Source of the DNA: Carboxylicivirga agarovorans
GTDB taxonomy: Bacteria; Bacteroidota; Bacteroidia; Bacteroidales; Marinilabiliaceae
Assembly: GCF_050589845.1 (NCBI RefSeq)
Contig: NZ_JBNGPA010000002.1
Span: forward strand, 62,001 to 126,000
Reading direction: 5' to 3'
Length of the DNA: 64,000 nucleotides
Made by a program: the position numbers and the translations under genes. The notes under the pieces are model-generated. The model ran no database searches. It saw nothing but the letters and a program-made list of their open reading frames with translations, and was not told the origin of the DNA. This document shows, piece by piece, positions 18,252 to 26,358 of the stretch (its first letter is position 1; each line of letters begins with the position of its first letter).

Positions 18252-19079
18252 TTATATCAAGCCATGCTTTTTTAATAAGGCTTCCATGTCCTTTTGAACA
18301 ACAATCGCATTTTCACGCGCTTTTGCGGCAAAATCTTCAGCATCGCTTGCATAAATAATACCGCGACTGGAGTTAACCAACAATCCACATTTGCTGTTCA
18401 TCCCGTTTTTAGCAACTTCTTCCAGACTACCTCCCTGAGCACCTACACCTGGTACTAACAAGAAATGGTTAGGAATCAGTTTGCGTATATCGGCCAACAT
18501 TTCTGCTTTAGTTGCACCAACCACATACATCAGGTTCTCTTCAGTTCCCCATTGGGCACTTGTTTTTATTACTTTCTCATAAAGTTTTTCGTCATTCTCT
18601 TCCATGAACTGGAAATCAAATGCTCCTTTATTTGATGTAAGAGCAAGAAGAATCACCCATTTATCAACATGAGTCAGAAAAGGTTTTACTGAATCTTCAC
18701 CCATATACGGAGCAACAGTTACAGAGTCAAACTCCATGTGATCGAAGAATGCTTTTGCATACATCGCAGAAGTATTTCCAATATCACCTCTTTTGGCATC
18801 GGCAATAATGAAAATATCAGGATGATTGTACTTGATGTAGTTAACCGTTTTCTCCAGAGAATTCCAGCCATTAACACCTAAGCTCTCGTAAAAAGCTAAA
18901 TTTGGTTTGTAAGCTACGGCTACATCGTGCGTTGCATCAATAATCTGCTTGTTGAAAGCGAAGATTGGATCAGTCGTGTCTAACAGGTGACGTGGTATTT
19001 TATTGATGTCGGTATCTAAGCCAACACATAAAAAACTCTTTTTCTTTTTAATGTTTTCAAAAAGCTCTTGTGATGTCAT
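18252..19079 (-). CDS. pyrF: orotidine 5'-phosphate decarboxylase (long type)
   Basis: This 275-residue enzyme converts OMP to UMP, the last step of pyrimidine synthesis. The catalytic signature DAKRGDIGNT is present with D94, K96 and D99, and FLCVGLDTD near residue 16 binds substrate. The length fits the longer PyrF subfamily (about 265-280); the E. coli type is about 240. It is last in the minus-strand series purM, prfA, pyrF, with about 70-bp gaps between genes and a terminator after pyrF, which suggests one transcript. Confidence 0.96.
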   Translation of the reverse strand: MTSQELFENIKKKKSFLCVGLDTDINKIPRHLLDTTDPIFAFNKQIIDATHDVAVAYKPNLAFYESLGVNGWNSLEKTVNYIKYNHPDIFIIADAKRGDIGNTSAMYAKAFFDHMEFDSVTVAPYMGEDSVKPFLTHVDKWVILLALTSNKGAFDFQFMEENDEKLYEKVIKTSAQWGTEENLMYVVGATKAEMLADIRKLIPNHFLLVPGVGAQGGSLEEVAKNGMNSKCGLLVNSSRGIIYASDAEDFAAKARENAIVVQKDMEALLKKHGLI

Positions 19080-19149
19080 ATTATTTAGCTGTTAGCTGCT
19101 GGCTATTAGCCACTAGCTTGTTATTATTAAATCTTCTGCTTAAAACTTA

Positions 19150-20235
19150 TTACATTTCGCTTGCTTTCAATCGTTCAGCGTTTTCTTCAACGATCAGTTT
19201 ATCGATGATCTGCTGAATATCTCCGTCCATTATAGCAGGTAAGTTGTATAATGTCAGGTTGATACGGTGATCGGTTACACGTCCCTGCGGATAGTTGTAG
19301 GTACGTATCTTAGCTGAGCGGTCACCTGAAGATACCATGGTCTTACGCTGTGATGAAATCTCGTCCAGGTACTTTTGATATTCAAGGTTATACAAACGTG
19401 TACGTAATTCAGCCATTGCCTTATCCAGGTTCTTAAGCTGTGATTTCTGATCCTGACAAGTAACAACAATACCTGATGGAATGTGTGTTAGTCGGATGGC
19501 AGAATAAGTAGTGTTTACTGACTGACCACCAGGCCCTGAAGCACAGTAGGTGTCTTTACGGATATCTTCTGTTTTAAGTTCAATGTCAAACTCTTCGGCT
19601 TCAGGAAGTACAGCAACAGTTGCAGCTGAAGTATGAACGCGACCTTGTGTTTCAGTTTGAGGAACACGCTGCACACGGTGAACACCCGATTCGTATTTTA
19701 AAATACCATACACTCCGCTTCCGGTAACATTCATTACGACTTCTTTATAGCCCCCCGATGTACCTTCGTTGCTGTTGGTTATTTCAACGCGCCATCCTTT
19801 GTCTTGGCAGTATTTAGTATACAATCGTGCTAATTCACCGGCAAAAATACTGGCCTCGTCACCACCTGTACCAGCCCTGATCTCAAGCACAGCATTTTTA
19901 CTATCCTGGGGGTCGGCAGGAATTAAAAGAACTTTAATTTCTTCTTCCATCACAGGAAGCTTAGCTTCCAATTCGTCCAACTCCATTTTAGCCATCTCTT
20001 TCATCTCCGGATCAGTCTCCTCTTTGAGCATCTCCTTTGTTGATTCAATGTTCTTAAGGGTGTTTTCAAATTCATTACGAACTTCAACAACCTTCTCAAG
20101 CTCTGAGTATTCTTTGTTGAGCTTTACATATCTTTTGGTGTCTGCAATTACTTCCGGGTTGGTTATTTGTTCTGATACTTCCAGGAAACGTAAGCGAAGA
20201 CCTTCCAGCTTCTCAAGTAAATCGTGTTGTGCCAT
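19150..20235 (-). CDS. prfA: peptide chain release factor 1
   Basis: This 361-residue factor releases nascent chains at UAA and UAG. The peptidyl-hydrolase GGQ lies at residues 236-238 in ASGPGGQSVN, and the codon-recognition domain contains HRVQRVPQTETQGRVHTS, typical of RF1. An N-terminal coiled-coil region spans about 1-100. It sits between purM and pyrF, an order kept across Bacteroidales. Its overall length and the absence of a programmed frameshift separate it from RF2. Confidence 0.97.
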   Translation of the reverse strand: MAQHDLLEKLEGLRLRFLEVSEQITNPEVIADTKRYVKLNKEYSELEKVVEVRNEFENTLKNIESTKEMLKEETDPEMKEMAKMELDELEAKLPVMEEEIKVLLIPADPQDSKNAVLEIRAGTGGDEASIFAGELARLYTKYCQDKGWRVEITNSNEGTSGGYKEVVMNVTGSGVYGILKYESGVHRVQRVPQTETQGRVHTSAATVAVLPEAEEFDIELKTEDIRKDTYCASGPGGQSVNTTYSAIRLTHIPSGIVVTCQDQKSQLKNLDKAMAELRTRLYNLEYQKYLDEISSQRKTMVSSGDRSAKIRTYNYPQGRVTDHRINLTLYNLPAIMDGDIQQIIDKLIVEENAERLKASEM

Positions 20236-20308
20236 ATCTTAATTGTGACAATCATTAAACAATTGATAGAGGCTTTTTTGCCTACCATTTACAAAGACAT
20301 CGGTGTGT

Positions 20309-21478
20309 CTAGTATTCGAAGGTGCCAAATTCACTTTCGATGGTAAGTTTTTTGCCTTCGTGCGCTTCTACACGGCCAACAACTTGTGCGTCGATGTTAA
20401 ATGATTTGGCAATTTCGATGACCTTATCAGCCTTTTCAGGAGATAAGTATATTTCGTAACGATGCCCCATGTTAAAAACCTTATACATTTCTTTCCAGTC
20501 TGTACCCGATTCTTCATGAATCGTTTTGAAAAGAGGAGGAACATCAAACAAATTATCTTTAATAACATGAACGTTATCTACGAAATGTAACACTTTGGTT
20601 TGCGCACCGCCCGAGCAATGAACCATACCGTGGATATCACTTCGCATTTCGTCCAGTACTTTTTTAATAACAGGAGCATAGGTTCTGGTTGGTGACAACA
20701 CCAGCTTACCTGCATCAAGGGGAGAGTCTTTAACGCTATCGGTCAGTTTATAGTTACCTGAGTAAACCAGTTCTTCAGGCACAGAACCGTCAAAACTCTC
20801 GGGGTATTTTTCGGCAAGGTACTTGGCAAATACATCGTGGCGGGCTGAGGTTAAACCATTACTTCCCATTCCACCATTGTATTCTTTCTCATATGTAGCT
20901 TGTCCTGATGAAGACAAACCAACAATCACATCGCCCGCTTGAATGGTGTGATTAGAGATCACATCGCTGCGCTTCATTCGACAGGTTACCGTACTGTCAA
21001 CAATAACTGTTTTCACAAGGTCACCCACATCAGCCGTTTCACCACCTGTCGGGAAAATGCTGATGCCCATTTCACGCAATTCGGCCAGTAACTCATCTGT
21101 TCCATTGATAATAGCAGAAATAACTTCGCCGGGAATCAGATTCTTGTTACGACCAATGGTTGATGATACAAGAATGTTTTCTGTTGCACCAACGCACAAC
21201 AGGTCATCTACGTTCATGATAATGGCATCCTGGGCAATGCCTTTCCAAACTGATACATCACCTGTTTCTTTCCAGTAGAGATAAGCCAGTGATGACTTGG
21301 TTCCTGCACCATCAGCATGCATGATGTTACAATATTCATCATCGCCCCCAAGAATATCAGGAACAATTTTGCAGAATGCCTGCGGGAACACTCCTTTGTC
21401 AATGTTTTTAATGGCGTTGTGTACATCTTCTTTTGAAGCAGAAACGCCGCGTTGATTGTATCTCGAATCTGAGCTCAC
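20309..21478 (-). CDS. purM: phosphoribosylformylglycinamidine cyclo-ligase (AIR synthase)
   Basis: This 389-residue PurM converts FGAM to AIR with ATP. The N-terminal YNQRGVSASKEDV and HADGAGTKSSLAY segments and the PTGGETADVGD motif near residue 146 form the ATP/FGAM site. GDVIVGLSSSGQ and NMGHRYEIYLSP are further family landmarks. It is somewhat longer than E. coli PurM (345), as is usual in Bacteroidota. It heads the purM-prfA-pyrF group and has a near-perfect promoter upstream. Confidence 0.95.
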   Translation of the reverse strand: MSSDSRYNQRGVSASKEDVHNAIKNIDKGVFPQAFCKIVPDILGGDDEYCNIMHADGAGTKSSLAYLYWKETGDVSVWKGIAQDAIIMNVDDLLCVGATENILVSSTIGRNKNLIPGEVISAIINGTDELLAELREMGISIFPTGGETADVGDLVKTVIVDSTVTCRMKRSDVISNHTIQAGDVIVGLSSSGQATYEKEYNGGMGSNGLTSARHDVFAKYLAEKYPESFDGSVPEELVYSGNYKLTDSVKDSPLDAGKLVLSPTRTYAPVIKKVLDEMRSDIHGMVHCSGGAQTKVLHFVDNVHVIKDNLFDVPPLFKTIHEESGTDWKEMYKVFNMGHRYEIYLSPEKADKVIEIAKSFNIDAQVVGRVEAHEGKKLTIESEFGTFEY

Positions 21479-21517
21479 AAGTATAAATTTATCAGTTTTT
21501 TACCCTATTTCGGAGTG

Positions 21518-21549
21518 CAAAAATAGTACAATCTTTCGGCATCATCAAA
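21518..21549 (-). promoter_or_regulatory. purM promoter, full Bacteroidota consensus
   Basis: On the minus strand TTTG (21546-21549), a 20-bp spacer and TATTTTTG (21518-21525) match both consensus boxes exactly. It is the clearest housekeeping promoter in the window and the reference for the unusual promoters at 55-61 kb. Confidence 0.8.
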
Positions 21550-21703
21550 AAAGATGGTAGATATTAGAGCGACGGGGTAATCGTCAGTCAAAAGTTCTTT
21601 AAATACAGGAGTAAAAAGATGCAGTATTGTGGCAGGGGAAGGGAAGTTGGCTCTGATTGAATGAAGACTGGTCTTATATGGCATTGATAATCGTGTTAAA
21701 TTG

Positions 21704-21711
21704 TATTTTTG
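21704..21711 (+). promoter_or_regulatory. -7 promoter box of the SBF-like transporter gene
   Basis: TATTTTTG matches TAnnTTTG and lies about 40 bp upstream of the ATG at 21751. Confidence 0.55.
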
Positions 21712-21750
21712 TCATTTAAATACCATTACTTAACAGACAGGAAATAGAGT

Positions 21751-22713
21751 ATGCTTAAAAAGATTGATGCCTTTATTCTGGGGCTCCTGACAATGATATT
21801 GCTGGCCTGGTTTTTTCCTCAGCCAGGTATTTATAACGGTTCCGTTAACCTTGAATTGCTCACAGATATTGGCATAACCCTGATTTTCTTTTTCTACGGA
21901 TTAAAATTAAGCCCGCAACAAATGAAAGAAGGGCTTAGTAATTACCGTCTTCATCTGCTTATTCAACTGGCCACTTTCGTCTTGTTCCCCTTATTGGTTA
22001 TTGCATTCAAACCATTGATGCATACCGGGGAACAACAAATGATATGGTTAGCGATGTTTTTCCTGGCAGCGTTACCCTCTACAGTTTCATCGTCGGTCGT
22101 AATGGTTGTTTTGGCCCGTGGGAATATGGCGGGAGCTATTTTCAACGCCAGTATATCCGGATTGATCGGGATTGTGCTTACCCCATTATGGATGGGTTTG
22201 TTCTGGAGTGCTGAAGGGACATTTGATTTTTCAGAGATCATTGTCGACCTGGTCATTAAAATCCTGGTTCCTGTCATGGTCGGTTTATTGCTGCACAGGT
22301 ATTTTGGAAGGTTTATTAAAAGGCACCTGAAGCTTTTGGCACGATTCGATAAAATGGTGATTCTATTAATCGTTTATAAGAGTTTCAGTAAGTCGTTTAC
22401 TGCCGGATTATTTGAAGAAATAAGTCTGCTTGACTTACTGCTGATAGGAATCTCAGTATTGGTCTTGTTTTTTGTTGTTTACGGCATTATTGGACTGGCC
22501 TCAAAAGCTATGGGTTTTAACAGGGAAGATACAATTGCGGCTTTATTCTGTGGCTCAAAAAAATCGCTGGTACACGGAACGGTTTTTTCCAAGGTGTTGT
22601 TTCAAAATGCTACAGGACAGGGATTGTTCCTGGTGCCTATTATGATCTACCATGCCTTGCAATTAATTATTGTCAGTTTTATTGCAGAGAAAAAAGGCAG
22701 AGCTGCTGGTTAA
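21751..22713 (+). CDS. bile acid:sodium symporter family (SBF-like) transporter
   Basis: This 320-residue protein has about ten hydrophobic segments arranged as in the SBF/BASS fold. The region ALPSTVSSSVVMVVLARGNMAGAIFNASISG near residues 108-138 and FCGSKKSLVHGTV near 270 correspond to the conserved substrate and sodium crossover regions of the SBF-like (YfeH-type) branch. The family moves organic anions with sodium. The physiological substrate is unknown, and in a free-living bacterium is unlikely to be bile acid. It is followed by a DUF4838 gene, and the two may be cotranscribed. Confidence 0.85.
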   Translation: MLKKIDAFILGLLTMILLAWFFPQPGIYNGSVNLELLTDIGITLIFFFYGLKLSPQQMKEGLSNYRLHLLIQLATFVLFPLLVIAFKPLMHTGEQQMIWLAMFFLAALPSTVSSSVVMVVLARGNMAGAIFNASISGLIGIVLTPLWMGLFWSAEGTFDFSEIIVDLVIKILVPVMVGLLLHRYFGRFIKRHLKLLARFDKMVILLIVYKSFSKSFTAGLFEEISLLDLLLIGISVLVLFFVVYGIIGLASKAMGFNREDTIAALFCGSKKSLVHGTVFSKVLFQNATGQGLFLVPIMIYHALQLIIVSFIAEKKGRAAG

Positions 22714-22847
22714 TATGCCTCATAAACATAGGTGGTTAACTATTGAACATGATTGTCCGGCAGATGATGTTGATAGTTAATATATTTGAGCATGTCAATT
22801 ATGCATTAATATCTTACTGCTTTTTGATGCGTTTAAACAAATCAGCT

Positions 22848-25052
22848 ATGAGAATCTATCTTTTCAGTCTATTATTGGCAATTGTTGTATGCTCATGCCA
22901 GCCCGGGACTATCTACATTACTAACAAGGGTTATTCAGATTACAGGATTGTGCTAAATGCCCAGGCTACACCTTCCGTTAAGGATGCTGCGGAAATACTT
23001 CAAAGGTATATATACGAATCGACACAAGTTAAGCTACCTGTTCTTGTAGGTGATGTAGAGGGTAATAGCTATGTTATCCGTCTGGCTGTTGGGGAAGAAA
23101 AGGAAAACCCGTATGTAAATTATTATATGGAAGGAAACAACCTGTATATTGAAGGTAGTGATGAGCAGTATCTGAAATATGCAGTTTATGAATTCCTCGA
23201 AAGAGAACTGGCTTGTCGTTTTTGGTCCCCGGATTCAGAAACCGTCCCAAAAACAGACAGGTTGCAGATTAATAAAGATAGAACTTACAGATATTCCCCG
23301 CCGGTCCATGTGCGTACCGTTCATTCCAAATTATTTTATGAGCATCACGACTTTGCAGATAAGCAAAGGGTTACCTACGAGGCATTCCCCATGTACGCGT
23401 CAGGAGCAAGGGTGCATACTTTTCATCGCTTCCTTCCTGCAGACAGGTACTTTGATGATTATCCTGAATATTATGCACTTGTTGATGGAAAAAGGCGAAC
23501 AACCCAACTTTGCCTAAGTAATCCTGAAGTGCTGAAGATTATTAAAGATACGGTTGCCGGTATTTTTATTAATAACCCTGACGCTTCGGTGGTTTCAGTA
23601 AGCCAGGATGATAATACACAGTATTGCCAATGTGAAAACTGTGCAGCAGTTGATAAAGAGGAGGGGAGTCCGTCAGGCTCCATGATTCGTTTTGTCAATG
23701 CGGTTGCCGAATCGTTCCCTGATAAGACCATATCAACCCTGGCCTATCAGTATACCCGGAAAGCATGTAAGACCAAACCCTTGGATAATGTATTGATCAC
23801 CCTTTGTTCCATTGAATGTGACCGCAGTGTACCTATTGAAGAGGGATGTTCTGACTTTGCAACTGATCTGAATGGCTGGAAATACCTGACTGAGAATATC
23901 AGGATATGGGATTATACAACACAGTTTACCAATTTTCTGGCTCCATTCCCCAATATTTACACACTGGAACCGAATATTAGTTTCTTTACTGATAATAATG
24001 CCAGGTGGATATTCGAACAGCATAGTCATAACCCGAGTGAACTTTTTGAGCTTAGGTCTTATTTGCTGGCCCGCCTGTTATGGGACCCGCAACGTAATAC
24101 GGATGTACTGATACGGGAGTTTTGTGATGGTTACTATGCTGAGGCAGGCCATAAGGTAGCTCAGTATATCGGTCAGGTACATAAAGAACTGGCAGAATAT
24201 CCTGATTTTTTCCTCTTTCTGTATGGAGGTCCATCTCAGGCCTTTGATTCTTTTTTGAGAGCTGAAGCATTGGATAATTATAATCAGATCTTTGATGAGG
24301 CTGAAACCGCTGTGTCAGATCAGTCAGAACTTCTAAAACGTGTTAAACGTGCCAGGTTAGGAGTGAGGTATGCGACCCTTGAGGCTTGCCGTGCTAACCT
24401 ATCTGAGAAATACTCGCTAAGTAACAGTAATCTTGTTACGAGAGAAGTACAGGAGTTTAAAAATAGTTGTGAGGGAGGAGGGATTACCATGATGAATGAA
24501 ACCCGCTTTATGGTGTCTGATTATCTCAATTTGTATGAGCGCAACCAAAAGCGTGCAGCAGGTTATAACCTGGCTTCCAATAAACCTGTGACCCTTTTGA
24601 CCAAAGCTCGTAAATATGCTGATGAAGATCCACAAACACTTACTGATAATGCATTTGGAGGGGGGAGTTTTTATGCCAGCTGGTTAGGATTTGAAGGAAA
24701 CGATATGGTGGCTGTTATTGATCTGGGACAAAAACAGGAGATCAATAAGATATCAACCGGCTTTTTGCAGGTCATGAATCATGTTGTGTTTTTTCCTGTT
24801 GAGGTTAAGTATTATGCATCGGTCAATGGTGAAAACTATCACTCTTTGGGTACGGTAAAGAACAAACGGCCATTGAGAAAAGATAGTAAGGTAAATGATA
24901 CACAGTTGTTTGATTTGTCCTTTTCATCGACTGAAGCAAGGTACATTAAGGTAAAGGCTAAAAATCTGGGAACGGCGCCTGAGTGGCATCATGCTGTTGG
25001 TCTGCCTTCATGGATATTTGCCGATGAGGTACAGGTAATACCATCTAGATAA
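22848..25052 (+). CDS. DUF4838 lipoprotein with C-terminal F5/8-type C (CBM32-like) domain
   Basis: This 734-residue lipoprotein starts at the ATG at 22848, directly before a signal peptide with lipobox VCSC. An upstream ATG at 22743 would add a poorly placed hydrophobic stretch. The N-terminal region (about 20-120) resembles the GH20b/GH67-N-type helper domain. The large central region, with VSVSQDDNTQYCQCENC and IRIWDYTTQF, is DUF4838, a family placed among TIM-barrel glycoside hydrolase-like proteins with no confirmed activity. A jelly-roll at about 610-730 (NLASNKPVTL to WIFADEVQV) fits an F5/8 type C carbohydrate-binding domain. I infer surface glycan processing. Confidence 0.82.
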   Translation: MRIYLFSLLLAIVVCSCQPGTIYITNKGYSDYRIVLNAQATPSVKDAAEILQRYIYESTQVKLPVLVGDVEGNSYVIRLAVGEEKENPYVNYYMEGNNLYIEGSDEQYLKYAVYEFLERELACRFWSPDSETVPKTDRLQINKDRTYRYSPPVHVRTVHSKLFYEHHDFADKQRVTYEAFPMYASGARVHTFHRFLPADRYFDDYPEYYALVDGKRRTTQLCLSNPEVLKIIKDTVAGIFINNPDASVVSVSQDDNTQYCQCENCAAVDKEEGSPSGSMIRFVNAVAESFPDKTISTLAYQYTRKACKTKPLDNVLITLCSIECDRSVPIEEGCSDFATDLNGWKYLTENIRIWDYTTQFTNFLAPFPNIYTLEPNISFFTDNNARWIFEQHSHNPSELFELRSYLLARLLWDPQRNTDVLIREFCDGYYAEAGHKVAQYIGQVHKELAEYPDFFLFLYGGPSQAFDSFLRAEALDNYNQIFDEAETAVSDQSELLKRVKRARLGVRYATLEACRANLSEKYSLSNSNLVTREVQEFKNSCEGGGITMMNETRFMVSDYLNLYERNQKRAAGYNLASNKPVTLLTKARKYADEDPQTLTDNAFGGGSFYASWLGFEGNDMVAVIDLGQKQEINKISTGFLQVMNHVVFFPVEVKYYASVNGENYHSLGTVKNKRPLRKDSKVNDTQLFDLSFSSTEARYIKVKAKNLGTAPEWHHAVGLPSWIFADEVQVIPSR

Positions 25053-25205
25053 TTAAATGTGCTGGTATAATGCCGTACATATACATAGTGCTTTTAGGGG
25101 TGAAAAGAGCTTAAGAGGCATTATGAATAGTAATTGTTATAAATTAAAGGCTATTGGAAAGAGGCAGGTATTTTTTTAGTATCATTGCAGCCTTTTAAAA
25201 AAGCC

Positions 25206-25646
25206 ATGGAAGAGATAGGAAAATATATTGCCGTTTATCTGGCTGGTGCAACCGGTATCTGGAAAGGAATCCCGGTTGGTATTGCACTGGGTTTAAAACC
25301 TTGGATGACGGCTTCTTTAGTCACCTTAGGTGCTGTATCATCAGCTTTATTGGTTTATTTCTCTGGCGAGCCTTTTCGTAAGTGGCTCATGAATAAATAC
25401 GGGAGTAAAACTTTTGAAGCTAAGAAAGCCAAATTCTCCAACTGGATGGAGAAATACGGGGTACATGGTCTGGGTTTAATGGTGACAGGCTTATTAGGGC
25501 CTTTTATTGCACTGGTTATTGGAATGGCGCTTCTTGATAATACCCGTAAATTCTTGTTTTATCTGCTAATGGGTATAGTCCTTTGGTCATTTGGTATTAC
25601 TTATTTGTCTGAGCCGCTGGTTTTGTTGGTAAGGAAGTTGTTTTAA
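25206..25646 (+). CDS. small membrane protein of the Sm_multidrug_ex family
   Basis: This 146-residue protein has three to four hydrophobic helices and the family segment GIWKGIPVGIALGLKP, followed by a charged loop (KKAKFSNWMEKYG) and VTGLLGPFIALVIGMALL. The match is to the 'putative small multi-drug export protein' family. That name is historical, and direct evidence for drug export in the family is weak. The ATG at 25206 is preferred to an in-frame TTG at 25185. Confidence 0.72.
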   Translation: MEEIGKYIAVYLAGATGIWKGIPVGIALGLKPWMTASLVTLGAVSSALLVYFSGEPFRKWLMNKYGSKTFEAKKAKFSNWMEKYGVHGLGLMVTGLLGPFIALVIGMALLDNTRKFLFYLLMGIVLWSFGITYLSEPLVLLVRKLF

Positions 25647-25768
25647 ACAATGGCAAGGGTAATACCTTCCGAATGGCTTTTTCAAGCTGTAACCAGCAGG
25701 CTGTAGGTCTGCCATATCATAGCCCGGGCAAAGCGCTCCAGCGTCCGAAAAGAGCACAACATTCATAT

Positions 25769-25835
25769 TTATAGGAATTTGCAAGCTGATAATCAGCTCT
25801 CCTCCTAACAAAGGAGAAGAGAGGTGTTTTACGTC
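25769..25835 (+). repeat. dispersed repeat family 1 (CTCCTCCT), copy A
   Basis: This copy shares TTTGCAAGCTG, AATCAGCTCTCCTCCT, AAGGAGA and GAGGTG in the same order with copy B at 32590. Both lie shortly downstream of a plus-strand gene. Confidence 0.75.
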
Positions 25836-25913
25836 TTTGTATTTAACAAAATAACCCACCTGGTGGCATTGTATCAATGTAGTACCTGCCCGCTACCATC
25901 CATGGGTCTTTTT

Positions 25914-25946
25914 CGGATCAACCTCGCTGCCAGCGAGGTTGATCCG
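25914..25946. repeat. perfect 16-bp inverted repeat
   Basis: The arms CGGATCAACCTCGCTG (25914-25929) and its exact reverse complement (25931-25946) are separated by one base. The right end runs straight into an 11-bp periodic array. Confidence 0.9.
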
Positions 25947-26064
25947 AAGGATTACCGAAGAATTACCGAAGAAGCTCCGAAGGGTTACCGAAGCCATACT
26001 TAATAAATACCGAAGAAAACTCAATGCATTACTTAATTAGTCCCTAAGAGTTACCGAAGGCATT
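25944..26064. repeat. 11-bp periodic array (CCGAAGnnTTA)
   Basis: CCGAAG starts at 25944, 25955, 25966, 25977, 25988, 26010 and 26054, all in 11-bp phase. The in-phase gaps hold degenerate units: CTTAAT at 25999 and 26032 and CCTAAG at 26043. That makes eleven units over 121 bp. Eleven is not a multiple of three, so the array is not a coding repeat. Confidence 0.85.
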
Positions 26065-26289
26065 TTCAGGGAAGTAATTAGCCACATTCATATATTACAC
26101 CCTTGTTGATGGTGATTATTGTTAAATACGGGAGGGATGGGGAATTTAGCTGTTTGTTCGATTATTTGTCGATAGTTATCAGGAGCCGAATTGTTGATTG
26201 GTGAAGCTGATAGTTGAGGGCTTTAACAGTTGATTTGTTGAACTGATAAGCAAATGATCTTTTCATCGAATTAACTTTTGTAGTGCCCC

Positions 26290-26340
26290 GTGCATAGTCC
26301 CGGGTCTCACTACTCATCTCTCACCTCTCATCTCTCAATC
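26290..26340 (-). repeat. dispersed repeat family 2 (GTGAG), copy A
   Basis: On the minus strand it reads GAGAGATGAGAGGTGAGAG, then ATGAGTAGTGAGAC, then GGGACTATGCAC. It shares this core with copies at 37711 and 46346. Confidence 0.75.
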
Positions 26341-26358
26341 GATTTGTCAACAAGCAAT

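Larger units (their letters stand above)
25647..26358. other. gene-poor region, 712 bp, with four repeat elements
   Basis: I see no convincing coding frame. The region holds a dispersed CTCCTCCT repeat, a perfect palindrome, an 11-bp periodic array and a copy of the GTGAG repeat. It is the most repeat-dense interval in the left half of the window. Confidence 0.7.

Noticed and set aside
19085..19118. TAGCTGTTAGCTGCTGGCTATTAGCC simple-sequence stretch between prfA and pyrF
   Set aside because: It is a short GCT/TAG-type low-complexity run with a weak internal hairpin; no second copy was seen in the window.
25869..26070. CRISPR array
   Set aside because: The 11-bp units are too short and uninterrupted by spacers, and no cas gene is in the window.
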